Below are positions 8,123 to 17,588 of a DNA stretch of 61,386 bases, piece by piece. Origin of the DNA: Pseudomonadota bacterium (GTDB lineage: Bacteria > Pseudomonadota > Gammaproteobacteria > Steroidobacterales > Woeseiaceae). A program made the position numbers and the translations under genes. Position 1 is the stretch's first letter. The number at the start of each line of letters is the position of its first letter. The notes under the pieces were generated by a model. That model searched no databases. It was not told where the DNA came from and saw only the letters and a program-made list of their open reading frames with translations. The DNA lies in NCBI GenBank assembly GCA_022560695.1, contig JADFSP010000015.1, forward strand, positions 1 through 61,386, written 5' to 3'.

Positions 8123-10078
8123 ATGAATCTGGACGTCTTATGGTCCATTTTGTTGTCCGTCAGCGCTGCCGGCTACCTGTTGCTCGGCGTGTATCTTATC
8201 GCCTCGAAAAGGGGGTTGGGCAGTGTTCCGATCGGCGGCCTTTTTTGTGTGATCAGCATCTGGGTGTTCGGTGGCGCTGTCGAATTCATGTCGACATCGT
8301 TTTTCGTGTTCTCGATCGGCCGCACCGGACACTTCATCGGTACGGCCCTGGTGCCAATTTCAGCTTACGTTTGCTTTCGTGAATACGCGGGAACGGAAAC
8401 CCGAACCCGTACGATTCTGATGTTGATGATTATTCCGGCTGCCTCGGTGATGCTTGCGGCAACAAATCAGTTCCACGAGTTCATGTGGTACCTGCCGATC
8501 GCCAATGAAGCTGGCGAATTCCTGACACGGCCGAATGAATGGGGACCATGGTTCCTGTTCATCCACGCGCCCTTTAGCTATGCCGTCATTGTGGCTGCAA
8601 TCATGTCCCTCTTACTGCACAGCGCCGAGGTCGCTTTGGCTCACCGCCGTGGTCTGTTCTTCTTGGTCGCCGCATGCGTCGGCCCGTTGATTGCAACGGC
8701 AGCGTACGATCTCGGATTCGGTTCAAACACGATTTCGTTCGTGCCCTTCGTGTTCGCGCTCATGTTGCCGGCTTACATGTGGCTTGTTTTCGGCGAGCGC
8801 CTGATCGAATTCACCCCGCTGGCCTATGAGACCGTGTTCCAGAATATGCAGGATCCGGTTGTCGTGATTGACGACGAGTGCCGAATCATCGGCTTGAATC
8901 ACGGTGCTGAACATCTTCTCGATATCAGCGAGGCCGACGCGTTGCGTGTACCGCTAGCACAGGTCTTCAAAGAGGATGCCACGGGTGTCTTCGCAGCACT
9001 CGACACGGGCAAACCACAGAAAATGATGACGTCGACCGGGCGCTTCCTGCATGTGCAGGTCTCGCCAATCTCGAAATCCGGCAGTTCGACCCGCGGCGGG
9101 CGTGTCCTGATGTTTCGCGATGTCAGCGACGTTGAGAACGCGCAGCGCGAGGTGCGCAAGAGCGAGCGATTGTTGCGCACTCTCATCGATCATTCGGTCA
9201 ACGGCATTGTTCGCCTGCATTGGGTTCACGACGAGGAACACGGCGGCAAAGTGTTGCGCTGCATCTTTGCCAATGCGGCCGCCGGGCGCTTTTTGGCCAC
9301 GAGCCCGGATGCGCTTGTCGATCTCCTCGCCGATGATGTCGTGCGCCTCGCGGGCACGGGCATGGGTGATGATGAAATGGAAAGAGTCCTGGAACACTTT
9401 CGCAAGTGTACGAGTGCTGGCGAGGGTGTGGACACCGAGTTACTGCAACAGCACGGGAGCACCCGTCGTTGGCTGCGGATGGTCTGCCAACCGCTGGGTA
9501 AGGACATTGCCGCGACATTTATCGACGTCACCGACACCAAGGCAAAGGTGAAGCGAATGGAGTCGATCGCATGGCTTGATCCCTTGACCGGCGTGCTGAA
9601 TCGTCGCGGTTTCGAACGGGCCGCGACGGAGCGCCTCACCGCCAGTGATGATGATGCGACGGGCGCGTTGTTGTTTATCGACCTTAACGACTTTAAGCAG
9701 ATCAATGATCGATGCGGTCACCAGGTCGGTGATCAGTTGTTGAAAATCGCAGCCGACCGGCTGCGCAGGAGCTTGCGTTCACCTGACATCATAGGACGGC
9801 CCGGAGGCGACGAGTTCGTCGCGCTCGTTCCTGACGTAACCGGACAAGTGGCCGACAAGCTGGCAAACAGGTTGGCAAAAGCGCTCGAAGAACCGTATGA
9901 GATCGGATTGCAGACACTGGAATGCGCTGCGAGTATCGGCCTGGCGCTGTACCCTGAAAACGCGAGTACATTGACGGGGTTGCTGCGTGAGGCGGATATG
10001 GCCATGTATCGGGCCAAGGCACGTTGCCGCGGAGCGACCGACATCAGCCAAAGCGATCTCCTCGAAAAGGCCATGTAG
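8123..10078 (+). CDS. membrane diguanylate cyclase (7TM-PAS-GGDEF)
   Basis: A 651-residue signalling enzyme that makes cyclic di-GMP. Residues 1-225 hold about seven hydrophobic segments of the histidine-kinase 7TM sensor type. A PAS domain follows (YETVFQNMQDPVVVIDDECR, about 235-345), then a second PAS-like region (about 350-470). The C-terminal GGDEF domain begins at AWLDPLTGVLNRRGFERA. The active site is GRPGGDEFVAL, and RSPD ahead of it is an intact RxxD inhibitory site, so product feedback is expected. No EAL domain is present. It is transcribed alone; a CRP-like site lies upstream. The ligand sensed by the membrane part is unknown. Confidence 0.93.
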   Translation: MNLDVLWSILLSVSAAGYLLLGVYLIASKRGLGSVPIGGLFCVISIWVFGGAVEFMSTSFFVFSIGRTGHFIGTALVPISAYVCFREYAGTETRTRTILMLMIIPAASVMLAATNQFHEFMWYLPIANEAGEFLTRPNEWGPWFLFIHAPFSYAVIVAAIMSLLLHSAEVALAHRRGLFFLVAACVGPLIATAAYDLGFGSNTISFVPFVFALMLPAYMWLVFGERLIEFTPLAYETVFQNMQDPVVVIDDECRIIGLNHGAEHLLDISEADALRVPLAQVFKEDATGVFAALDTGKPQKMMTSTGRFLHVQVSPISKSGSSTRGGRVLMFRDVSDVENAQREVRKSERLLRTLIDHSVNGIVRLHWVHDEEHGGKVLRCIFANAAAGRFLATSPDALVDLLADDVVRLAGTGMGDDEMERVLEHFRKCTSAGEGVDTELLQQHGSTRRWLRMVCQPLGKDIAATFIDVTDTKAKVKRMESIAWLDPLTGVLNRRGFERAATERLTASDDDATGALLFIDLNDFKQINDRCGHQVGDQLLKIAADRLRRSLRSPDIIGRPGGDEFVALVPDVTGQVADKLANRLAKALEEPYEIGLQTLECAASIGLALYPENASTLTGLLREADMAMYRAKARCRGATDISQSDLLEKAM

Positions 10079-10183
10079 GCTGGCGCCCGGCCGCAATTTT
10101 CCACAGTCTCGCGTAACAAAATCTGCCAGACTCCGGTCTCCTGGGGCAGATTTAGTGGAGAAATCCCTCCGAGACGGGAATCA

Positions 10184-10882
10184 ATGATGATCAGGGCGTT
10201 CAATCGCTTCAGCGGCCATTCCGCAATCGTAAGCGCAATATCGACATCGATGGTGCTCAGTTTACTGAGCAGTTTGTCGATCAGGTACGGACATGCCGAT
10301 GTGCCGATTGCAGACACTGCGGAACAAATCATGCCGCTCCAGGTGGGGCAGAGTGCGCCGCGATTTACCGTCGAGACCGTCGAGAACCAGGCCCTTGAAT
10401 TTGATCCGCGCGGGCTCGATCGACCCGTGCTCGTGATCATGTTCCGCGGCGGCTGGTGCATGTACTGCAACGCGCACCTGTCCGAACTGCGCCACGTTAT
10501 TCCCGAGATCACCGCCGGCGGCGTGGATGTCCTGTTTCTCAGCGGCGACCGTCCCGAATTGTTGTATCGCAGCCTGCAACGCGACACTCAGGACGACATT
10601 GAGGGGCGCGACTATCGCATTCTCTCGGACGCCGGGGCCAACGCAGCGATAGCGTTCGGCGTTGCGTACCGAGTGCCAGCCGCAGTGATCGAGCGGCGTC
10701 GCGCGAAGGGCGACGACATCTCGGAGTCGTCGATGGCACGGCACGGGATCCTGCCCGTACCCTCAGTATTCGCGATAGACCGAGACGGCATCATCGCATT
10801 CGCATACTCTGAGCCGAACTACAAAATCCGGCTGCCCGCCGATGAACTGCTCGAGGTGGCTCGCACGATCGCCGCACGCTAG
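10184..10882 (+). CDS. AhpC/TSA-type redoxin with N-terminal membrane or signal segment
   Basis: A 232-residue protein. A hydrophobic N-terminal stretch (about residues 12-32) is a signal peptide or anchor, so the thioredoxin-fold domain probably sits in the periplasm. That domain starts at VGQSAPRFTVETVENQ and has the redox motif GGWCMYCNAHLSEL, where peroxiredoxin-like proteins have GWCPYC. SVFAIDRDGIIAFAY is the usual cis-proline and beta-hairpin end of the fold. It likely reduces peroxides or disulfides. The start could be this ATG or the next codon, also ATG. A 60-base gap separates it from the carrier gene downstream. Confidence 0.85.
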   Translation: MMIRAFNRFSGHSAIVSAISTSMVLSLLSSLSIRYGHADVPIADTAEQIMPLQVGQSAPRFTVETVENQALEFDPRGLDRPVLVIMFRGGWCMYCNAHLSELRHVIPEITAGGVDVLFLSGDRPELLYRSLQRDTQDDIEGRDYRILSDAGANAAIAFGVAYRVPAAVIERRRAKGDDISESSMARHGILPVPSVFAIDRDGIIAFAYSEPNYKIRLPADELLEVARTIAAR

Positions 10883-10943
10883 AGAACTGCGTTAGCTGAG
10901 CGAGCGCCGATCGATCGCCGTTTGATCGGGCTGAGATAAGAAA

Positions 10944-12275
10944 ATGATTACTGACAATCGCAGCGATCACGGCAATCCGATTACGCGGCTCGTCAGAAAA
11001 GCGACGAAGGTCGAGCCGCATGAATTAACGGCGACCTTGCTGTCATTCATCTTTGTACTGGTGCTGATGGCGGCCTACTTCATCATGCGCCCTGTTCGCG
11101 ACGCGATGGCGAGCGACTGGTCGGACGTCGAGGTCAGCCTGCTCTGGACGATGACCTTCGTATTGAGCTTGCTTGCCGTCAGCCTGTACGGCGCGGCAAT
11201 TTCATTCGTTAAATTCCGTTACCTCGTGCCCGGCGTCTACGCGTTTTTTGCGTCGTCGTTCTTCCTGCTATACACGGGATCGACGTACATTTCCGATCCC
11301 GTCTTAATCGACAAGAGTTTCTACGTCTGGCTCAGTGTTTTCAGTCTGTTCCACCTGTCGGTGTTCTGGAGCTTCATGTCGGACCTGTTCAACAAGGAGC
11401 AGGCACCACGCCTGTTCGGCTTCATCGCGACGGGCAGCAGCGTTGGAGCGATCATCGGCCCGATGCTGACCGCACTACTCGTCCAAAAAATCGGCACGGA
11501 AAAATTGATGCTCGTCTCGGCAACATTGTTGCTGATACCGATCCCGATTATTTTTGTTCTCGAAAGGCTCAAGACAAGCGCGCTCGGCAATCAGGATGTC
11601 GGCGCCGAACTCAGCGCGCAGCAGGCCATCGGCCGCAACCCTCTTGCCGGTTTTTCCTTGTTCCTGTCCAGCCCGTACCTGATCGGCATCGGGTGCTTCA
11701 TTGTGTTGTATGTCAGTATCAGCAGTTTTGTCTACTTCGAACTCAAGAATTTGCTGGAAGTGTTCACGCGCGAGGAACGCACTCAGATTTGGGCGGCAAT
11801 TGATTTTGCGGTCAATTCCCTGGCCATTCTGACGGCGATGTTTCTGACCAGCCGCATTGCAACCCGCTTTGGCATGGCGACAACGCTGGCGCTCGTACCG
11901 TTCCTGATCGTGCTGGGCATGCTCGTCATTGCGGTGTCCCCGGTGATTGCAGTTGTGGCCAGCCTGCAGGTCGCGAGACGTGCAGGCAATTACGCGATTA
12001 CGCGGCCTGGCCGGGAAATGCTGTTTACCGTTGTTGATCGTGAGACACGCTTCAAGGCGAAGCCGGTTATTGATATTGTCCTCTATCGTGGCGGCGACAT
12101 GGTTACTGCATGGGCATTCACATTGTTGACGACGGTCGCCGGGCTTGGACTTGGCGCCGTTGCGGCCGTCGGCGCCTTGATTGCCGCCGTCTGGGGCATG
12201 GTTGGTATATTTCTCGGGCGCTCGTACAAGCGCATCGCAACGGCCGCGTCCGCTGCCAACAGTGAACTGAATTAG
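10944..12275 (+). CDS. NTP/NDP exchange transporter-like MFS protein
   Basis: A 443-residue integral membrane protein with about twelve hydrophobic segments, first at TLLSFIFVLVLMAAYFI. The text YFIMRPVRDAMAS and LFGFIATGSSVGAIIGPML resembles the Npt1/Npt2-like carriers that free-living proteobacteria also carry. In parasites that family swaps ATP for ADP across the membrane; in free-living bacteria the substrate is not established. It is followed 13 bases later by the beta-ketothiolase gene, so the two may be one transcript, though their roles are not obviously linked. Confidence 0.78.
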   Translation: MITDNRSDHGNPITRLVRKATKVEPHELTATLLSFIFVLVLMAAYFIMRPVRDAMASDWSDVEVSLLWTMTFVLSLLAVSLYGAAISFVKFRYLVPGVYAFFASSFFLLYTGSTYISDPVLIDKSFYVWLSVFSLFHLSVFWSFMSDLFNKEQAPRLFGFIATGSSVGAIIGPMLTALLVQKIGTEKLMLVSATLLLIPIPIIFVLERLKTSALGNQDVGAELSAQQAIGRNPLAGFSLFLSSPYLIGIGCFIVLYVSISSFVYFELKNLLEVFTREERTQIWAAIDFAVNSLAILTAMFLTSRIATRFGMATTLALVPFLIVLGMLVIAVSPVIAVVASLQVARRAGNYAITRPGREMLFTVVDRETRFKAKPVIDIVLYRGGDMVTAWAFTLLTTVAGLGLGAVAAVGALIAAVWGMVGIFLGRSYKRIATAASAANSELN

Positions 12276-12288
12276 AGAGAGTACTGCC

Positions 12289-13494
12289 ATGCCCGAAGCC
12301 TTTATCTGCGATGCGATCAGGACACCGATCGGCCGATACGGTGGCGTGCTGGCGTCCATTCGAACCGATGACCTCGGCGCAATACCGATTGCGGCGCTGA
12401 TTGAGCGCAACCCGGGTCTGGATCCAGCGGCAATCGATGACCTGGCTTACGGCTGCGCCAATCAGGCGGGCGAGGACAACCGCAATGTCGCGCGCATGTC
12501 CTTGCTGCTGGCAGGTCTTCCGGTCACCGTACCCGCAGCGACAGTCAATCGGCTTTGCGGTTCGGGCATGAATGCGTTGGGCAACGTTGCAGACGGCATT
12601 CGCGCCGGCAGCATCAGCACGGCGATTGCCGGCGGCGTCGAATCAATGTCACGAGCGCCGTTTGTCATGGCCAAGCAAACGGCGGCGTTCGGCCGCAACG
12701 CCGAGTGCCACGACACGACGCTGGGCTGGCGATTCGTCAATCGTAAACTCGAAGAATTGTATGGCATCGATTCGATGGCCGAGACAGCGGAGAATGTCGC
12801 CGAGGATTTCGATGTGTCGCGTGACGATCAGGACGCGTTCGCTCTGCGCAGTCAGTTACGCGCCGAAGCGGCGATGACCAGCGGCGTGTACAACGATGAA
12901 ATTGTGCCGGTATCGGTGCCACAGCGGCGTGGCGATGCGGTCATCGTCGATACGGACGAACATCCGCGGCCCGGTTCAACGCTCGAGGCGCTTGCCGATT
13001 TGAAACCGATCACGCGAAAAGACGGCACGATCACGGCGGGCAACGCATCCGGAATTAACGACGGCGCGTGTGCGCTGCTTGTTGCGAATGAACAGTCGCT
13101 CAAAGCGCACAGCCTGCAGCCGCTTGCGCGTATTGTCGCGTGGGCTGTTGCCGGAGTGGAGCCGCGCATCATGGGTATCGGGCCTGCACCCGCAGCGGAG
13201 AAAGTGCTGGCACTCGCAGGGTTGCGTATCGGTCAAATGGATGTCATCGAACTCAACGAGGCGTTCGCGGCACAGGGCCTCGCCACGCTGCGACGGCTCG
13301 GTGTCGCCGACGACGCCGAGCATGTCAATCCGAATGGCGGCGCGATCGCACTGGGACATCCACTTGGCATGTCGGGCGCCCGCCTTGTCGCCACGGCCGC
13401 GTATCAACTGCGGCGCAGCGGCGGCCGATATGCCCTGTGTACGATGTGTATCGGCGTCGGTCAGGGAATAGCGATGATCATCGAGAGGCCATGA
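12289..13494 (+). CDS. acetyl-CoA acyltransferase, 3-oxoadipyl-CoA thiolase-like
   Basis: A 401-residue thiolase, which cleaves a 3-oxoacyl-CoA with CoA to give acetyl-CoA. The acylated cysteine lies in VNRLCGSGMNAL (about residue 90). The catalytic histidine is in GGAIALGHPLG and the second cysteine in CTMCIGVGQG. The overall match is best to PcaF/PaaJ, the last enzyme of the beta-ketoadipate and phenylacetate routes, but no other pathway genes are nearby, so a general fatty-acid role remains possible. The stop overlaps the start of the nitroreductase by 4 bases. Confidence 0.9.
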   Translation: MPEAFICDAIRTPIGRYGGVLASIRTDDLGAIPIAALIERNPGLDPAAIDDLAYGCANQAGEDNRNVARMSLLLAGLPVTVPAATVNRLCGSGMNALGNVADGIRAGSISTAIAGGVESMSRAPFVMAKQTAAFGRNAECHDTTLGWRFVNRKLEELYGIDSMAETAENVAEDFDVSRDDQDAFALRSQLRAEAAMTSGVYNDEIVPVSVPQRRGDAVIVDTDEHPRPGSTLEALADLKPITRKDGTITAGNASGINDGACALLVANEQSLKAHSLQPLARIVAWAVAGVEPRIMGIGPAPAAEKVLALAGLRIGQMDVIELNEAFAAQGLATLRRLGVADDAEHVNPNGGAIALGHPLGMSGARLVATAAYQLRRSGGRYALCTMCIGVGQGIAMIIERP

Positions 13495-14078
13495 CGAAAC
13501 AAGCAGCGCCCAGCTCCAAAACCCGGGCAATGCGGGAGCTTGCCGAGCTGATTCGTGGCCGGCGCACGATCAATCTGTTTCTGCAGACGCCGGTGCCGCG
13601 CAACCTGGTGCGCGACGCCGTTGAAGCAGCGACCTGGGCGCCCAACCACTATGTTACAGAACCCTGGCGCTTCTACCTGCTCGGCCCGGAGGCGATCGGC
13701 CGCTGCATCGACCTCGTGCGTGACATCGTCACGGCGGAGAAAGACGCGAAAGCAGGCGCATTCAAGGCCAGGAACTGGGCGCAAAAACCGGGCTGGCTGG
13801 TGGTTACCTGTCAACGATCCGAGGACGATCGCCGGCAACGAGAGGATTACGCCGCATGCAGCGCGGCTGTGCAGAATCTCATGCTCTACCTGTGGCAAGC
13901 CGGCGTCGGCTCGAAATGGACAACAGGGGACATCACCCGCGATGCGCGCTTCGAAGAAATCGTCGGCTTCGACTCGGACAGGGAAACTGTCGTTGGATTG
14001 TTCTGGTATGGGTATCCAAAACTGACGCCTGAGCAGAAACGCAGGGATGTCGGCGAGCTGCTCATCGAGCGCCCCTAG
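13491..14078 (+). CDS. nitroreductase-family flavoprotein
   Basis: A 195-residue FMN enzyme. RGRRTINLFLQTPVPRNLV and AATWAPNHYVTEPWRFYLL are the N-terminal FMN-binding part of the family, and AAVQNLMLYLWQAGVGSKWTTGD the central helix. It reduces nitro compounds, quinones or enones with NAD(P)H. Start is the ATG at 13491, which overlaps the thiolase stop in an ATGA junction; the longer frame upstream is a shadow of the thiolase. It converges with the YjiH-type pseudogene. Confidence 0.9.
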   Translation: MTKQAAPSSKTRAMRELAELIRGRRTINLFLQTPVPRNLVRDAVEAATWAPNHYVTEPWRFYLLGPEAIGRCIDLVRDIVTAEKDAKAGAFKARNWAQKPGWLVVTCQRSEDDRRQREDYAACSAAVQNLMLYLWQAGVGSKWTTGDITRDARFEEIVGFDSDRETVVGLFWYGYPKLTPEQKRRDVGELLIERP

Positions 14079-14090
14079 ATCCGTGTGTCT

Positions 14091-15365
14091 TTAGGCTGCG
14101 CGCCAATGCGCAATGGCCACGAGGACCGGCAGCGCGATCACTGTCCGGATCACGAAGATCGCGGCGAGAGAGCGGATCGGCAGCGGTATCTTGGAGCGAT
14201 GGATCAGCACCCCGGTCTCCGCCATGAAAATCAGCTGCGTGACGGACAGGCCCGCGAGCACAAAGCTGGTCACCGGCGACGTGATGCCGCCCGCAATCAA
14301 TGCCGGCACGAATTGATCCAGAAAACCGATGACCAGCCCCGGTGCCGCCGCGCCCGCCTCAGGTATCGCCATTAGCTCGAGAACGGGCACGAGCGGAATG
14401 GTCAGGATATGCAGCAGGTCCGTGTGGTAATAGATGACAAGCGCTATGAACTCGATGGTCATGGCAACCGGCATCATGGCGAAAAACAGGTCGAAAGTGG
14501 TCGCGAACCCGGACCGCAACATCGCAAGCGACGCTGGGCCCTGCGCTGCCCGTCTGAGGCCCTCGTGCCTTGCCCAGGCCCAGATGCCGACCCCCTCTGC
14601 CACCTGCTCATGGAGCTGCTTGCCGACCGGTGCGTAGTATTCGTCAGGCATGCGCGAGAGCGGCGGCAGACGCGGCGTGATGAGCGCGCAGATGACACCG
14701 ACAAGCACCATGGCGCCATAGAGCGTGCCGCCAAGTTCGGGAATGCCTGCTACGCTTGCCGTCAGGAACACGAAGGGCACGGACACGACGGAAAAGTTGG
14801 TGGCGATGACAGCGCCTCCCGCGCCGTGTAATACCCTCCCTCATACTGGCGCGAGGTCACTATCACGGCGATGCTGGACGATCCGACCCAGGATGCGAGC
14901 GCGTCGATGGTCGAACGCCCCGGCAACCCGAATACGCGCTGAAAGAAGCGCCGCAATATCGTGCCAACGAACTCAAGGAGGCCATAATCGGTCAGGAGCG
15001 GCATCAGCATCGCCCCCGTTCCGATCAGACAAAAGATGATCGCGGCAATCGAGAAATAGGCGGTCCCACCTGTGTCCGGCCCGATAATCCACTCGGGCCC
15101 GATGCCGGCAAGCGTCAGTCCGCAAAACACATAGCGGCGTCAGAACGGCGGAGGTAACGAAGACAAAGGCGCAAAACGTCCGCATGTGCATGCCGGCAGA
15201 TGTATTGATCCAGTCCACAATCACGCCAAGCAGGACTTTGGTGGTGCCGTCAACGTTAATGGGCGCGAGGAACAACAGGACGCCGAGCGTGGAGGGAAGG
15301 AAAAACTTTAAGAGCGTGGCACGGTCGCGAGATTCGCCCGGCACCGTGCCTTTGTCGCTATCCAA
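14091..15365 (-). pseudogene. YjiH-family membrane protein with nucleoside-recognition (Gate) domain, two frameshifts
   Basis: Reading three pieces in order restores one protein. Piece 1 (from the TTG at 15365) has FFLPSTLGVLLFLAPINVDG. Near 15130 the frame moves by one base and continues as GLTLAGIGPEWIIGPDTGGT and RSTIDALASWVGSSSIAV. Near 14815 it moves back and continues as SVPFVFLTASVAGIPELGGT and the Gate-domain text to the end. At the second site the text YTAREA should run straight into AVIATNFS, and one base is missing there. The two shifts compensate, so about 315 bases are out of frame between them. Family members are polytopic proteins of unclear transport role. The gene is inactive as read, unless the indels are sequencing errors. 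Confidence 0.78.
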
Positions 15366-15494
15366 TGCCGCCGTACGTCCCTCGCAATTTGCGAACGGTG
15401 ACGTTACACGGCAGGCAACCGCAGGTCTATGGCTTCAGGACGGCCGAATTGAGCCTGTCGGGAACTGTGCCCAATCGGCAACGCCCTGGCGGAA

Positions 15495-16871
15495 CTATCG
15501 AAACAAAGCGCCTACGGCCAGGTTCCAGTCGATACGGGCGTCGTCATACATTGACACGCAGGTCTGTGCGTTGATATGGAGATCCTCATAGCGATCGCGC
15601 AGGCGCTCGGTAATGTTCGGCACCGGTAACAGTGCAGGGATGTGACCCGTGCGGGCGATGAGTTGTCCTCGTTGGTCACGGAATTCGATCTGACCTTGCT
15701 GGTTGTTTTCGCACGAGAAGCCACCTTCATGCACCAGCCGGTGGTGATGCCGGCAAAGCTGCACGAGGTTTGCCAGGCTGGTCTCACCGCCCTGGCTCCA
15801 GTGCCGTATGTGATGTCCATCGATGTAATGTTTGTGGGTGCAACCCGGAAAGCGGCAACCCTCGTCCCTGGCACGCAGTGCACGACGCAGGGCAGGTGGG
15901 ATAATCCTCGACTTTCGGCCGATGCTGAGGGGTTCGCCATCTTCGTCTTCGGTGAAAACACTAACGCTTGCGTCACAACAAAGCCGCCGGGATGTTTCTG
16001 CGCAAACCCGTGGCCCATCCTCGATGTGCGACAGCTCACCGCCTTTATCGCTTAATGTTTCCGTGGAAACATGCAGTACCACCTGGTAGCGGTCGGCCGA
16101 CGACGACGCTGCCGGCCCGTTGGCCAGGTAACTCTCGGCAATATTGGCCAATGCGTCCGCGCGTTGCTTGTCGAACGGCTCTCTTTCCTCGGGATACCGA
16201 GGTGCAATGTCGTCCTCGCCCGATGTTTCCGCGGAAACATCCGTAGCCGATACCTCCGTCTCAGCCTGCTCAGCCATCTGCATGGCCAACTCAAGCGCTT
16301 TCAACACCATTGCGCCTTGCTCACCCGGCAGGCGCGCATGGATGACCATCGAGCCGTCCGGCTCGTAATACACCTGTACCGTGCGTTCTTCGTGTTGCTT
16401 TGCAGCATCGTTCATTTCCTGCAGCCGCTTTGCCCGGCGGTATTTTCGCACCAGCGTCTCCACGTGAAACGCGGTACCGTGTCTGGCAATCATCAGCAGG
16501 TAGTCTTCGTTCTCGGGCGTCGCCACCCGGGTCATGGCACGGACCTTGGAATAGCTGATCTCGCCCGTGGCGAAGCTGTCGCTGATCTTTGCCAATTCCC
16601 CCAGCGCATTGGCGACGCGCACCTTTTCCCGCGCCGCGTTCATGCCGATGCCGCACTTCCAGTTCAGCCAGTGGGCACACGAGCAGATGCCGTCGAGCTG
16701 CCACAGGCCCTCCTGGTCGAACTCCCGGATCATCTCCAGCAACTTGAAGGTGGCGGCATTGATGTAGCCGCACAGTTCGGTGATGTCATTGCCGAGTGTT
16801 TCGGAGCGATGATATTTGGGATGCCAGGAAGGGTCGACGAAGGAGATCTTTGCAGCGGTGGATGCGGACAT
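15495..16871 (-). CDS. DUF222/HNH endonuclease-domain protein (13E12-repeat type)
   Basis: The 458-residue protein has the DUF222 region (about residues 25-300; WLNWKCGIGMNAAREKVRVA, then GEISYSKVRAMTRVATPENE) and a C-terminal HNH nuclease (CRFPGCTHKHYIDGHHIRHW, then LVQLCRHHHRLVHEGGF). The HNH histidines and the zinc-type cysteines are all present, so nuclease activity is likely. This family is common and often multicopy in some genomes, with unknown role. Inside the coding region are short palindromes (16056-16071 and 16222-16241) that also encode the repeated peptide VS(T/A)ET. The gene is alone, next to two frameshifted genes. Confidence 0.9.
   Translation of the reverse strand: MSASTAAKISFVDPSWHPKYHRSETLGNDITELCGYINAATFKLLEMIREFDQEGLWQLDGICSCAHWLNWKCGIGMNAAREKVRVANALGELAKISDSFATGEISYSKVRAMTRVATPENEDYLLMIARHGTAFHVETLVRKYRRAKRLQEMNDAAKQHEERTVQVYYEPDGSMVIHARLPGEQGAMVLKALELAMQMAEQAETEVSATDVSAETSGEDDIAPRYPEEREPFDKQRADALANIAESYLANGPAASSSADRYQVVLHVSTETLSDKGGELSHIEDGPRVCAETSRRLCCDASVSVFTEDEDGEPLSIGRKSRIIPPALRRALRARDEGCRFPGCTHKHYIDGHHIRHWSQGGETSLANLVQLCRHHHRLVHEGGFSCENNQQGQIEFRDQRGQLIARTGHIPALLPVPNITERLRDRYEDLHINAQTCVSMYDDARIDWNLAVGALFR
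16056..16071. repeat. near-perfect 16-base palindrome inside the HNH gene
   Basis: TGTTTCCGTGGAAACA, one central mismatch from a perfect palindrome. Its outer TGTTTC...GAAACA arms equal those of the chromosomal ParB site parS, but the centre differs. A second copy lies at 16222-16241. Confidence 0.6.
16222..16241. repeat. perfect 20-base palindrome inside the HNH gene
   Basis: GATGTTTCCGCGGAAACATC is a perfect palindrome encoding DVSAETS on the coding strand. It is related to the copy at 16056-16071, and weaker relatives occur near 15991-16010 and 16455-16472. Confidence 0.65.
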
Positions 16872-17073
16872 GGGGCGGCTCGATTCGGGTTTGCAGAAAT
16901 ACTGTGTTTATTTACAGTAGTATACAGCTAAAGTGCTGTTTGATAAAGGAAAATATCGGACTTTGGTGACGACGAGAGTCTCTGATGTGGCAACCAGGAG
17001 GCTGTTCGCAGCAGACATCCATTGAGCGTATCTGTAGCATCTGAGCCACGGGAAACTGGCTGCATGGGGTCCA

Positions 17074-17537
17074 ATGAATGCACAAAAGTTAAACACCTGG
17101 CTATCACTTGGGGCAAATATCGGTGTGGTAATTGGACTGATGCTACTCATCATCGAAATTGGCCAGAACACCGAGATGATGCGAGCGCAGATCAACCAGC
17201 ATCGAACGGACACCGCACTCTCCGAGCAGCAAGCTGTGTACACCTCGGACCATATCCCTGCGATGCTCGCGAGAATCGAGCGGGGAGATCAACTATCGGA
17301 TGAGGACTTGATTCGCTACGAGCGTTTTTTCGAGCTTTTAATCGAAATCAGGACAACAACCTTTGGCAATATAACCGAGGCTATTTGGGAGAAAATATTC
17401 CTCGCTCAATCAAGGGTGCCGTCCGTGATGTGATCGCCGGACACGAACTCGGCATCGAGACCTGGGAAATGCAGAAATACAGTTACACCGCCGAGTACGT
17501 TGCATTTGTCGAAGAGGCAATTGCCGATTTGCGATAA
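17074..17537 (+). pseudogene. small membrane-anchored protein, one-base frameshift in a T-run
   Basis: The first part encodes a short cytoplasmic end, one membrane helix (LSLGANIGVVIGLMLLIIEI) and a soluble helical region up to RYERFF. The frame then runs into unrelated text and stops at 17433. One added base in the run of six T at about 17325-17330 restores a continuous protein: FNRNQDNNLWQYNRGYLGEN, then IPRSIKGAVRDVIAGHELGI and a C-terminus VAFVEEAIADLR ending at 17537. The restored form is about 154 residues and looks like a conserved gammaproteobacterial family of unknown function, from memory only. Either a recent mutation or a homopolymer read error. Confidence 0.75.
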
Positions 17538-17588
17538 GGGTGAATGTGGCGGTTCGTGTTGACGCCGGCATTCGGAGCAACAAGACAG

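Noticed and set aside
14810..15135. Programmed frameshifting in the YjiH-type gene
   Set aside because: There are two opposite shifts at unrelated sequences and no slippery heptamer at either one; indels are more likely.
16071..16931. Long forward frame antisense to the HNH gene
   Set aside because: It mirrors the codon bias of the DUF222-HNH gene and has no recognisable domain.
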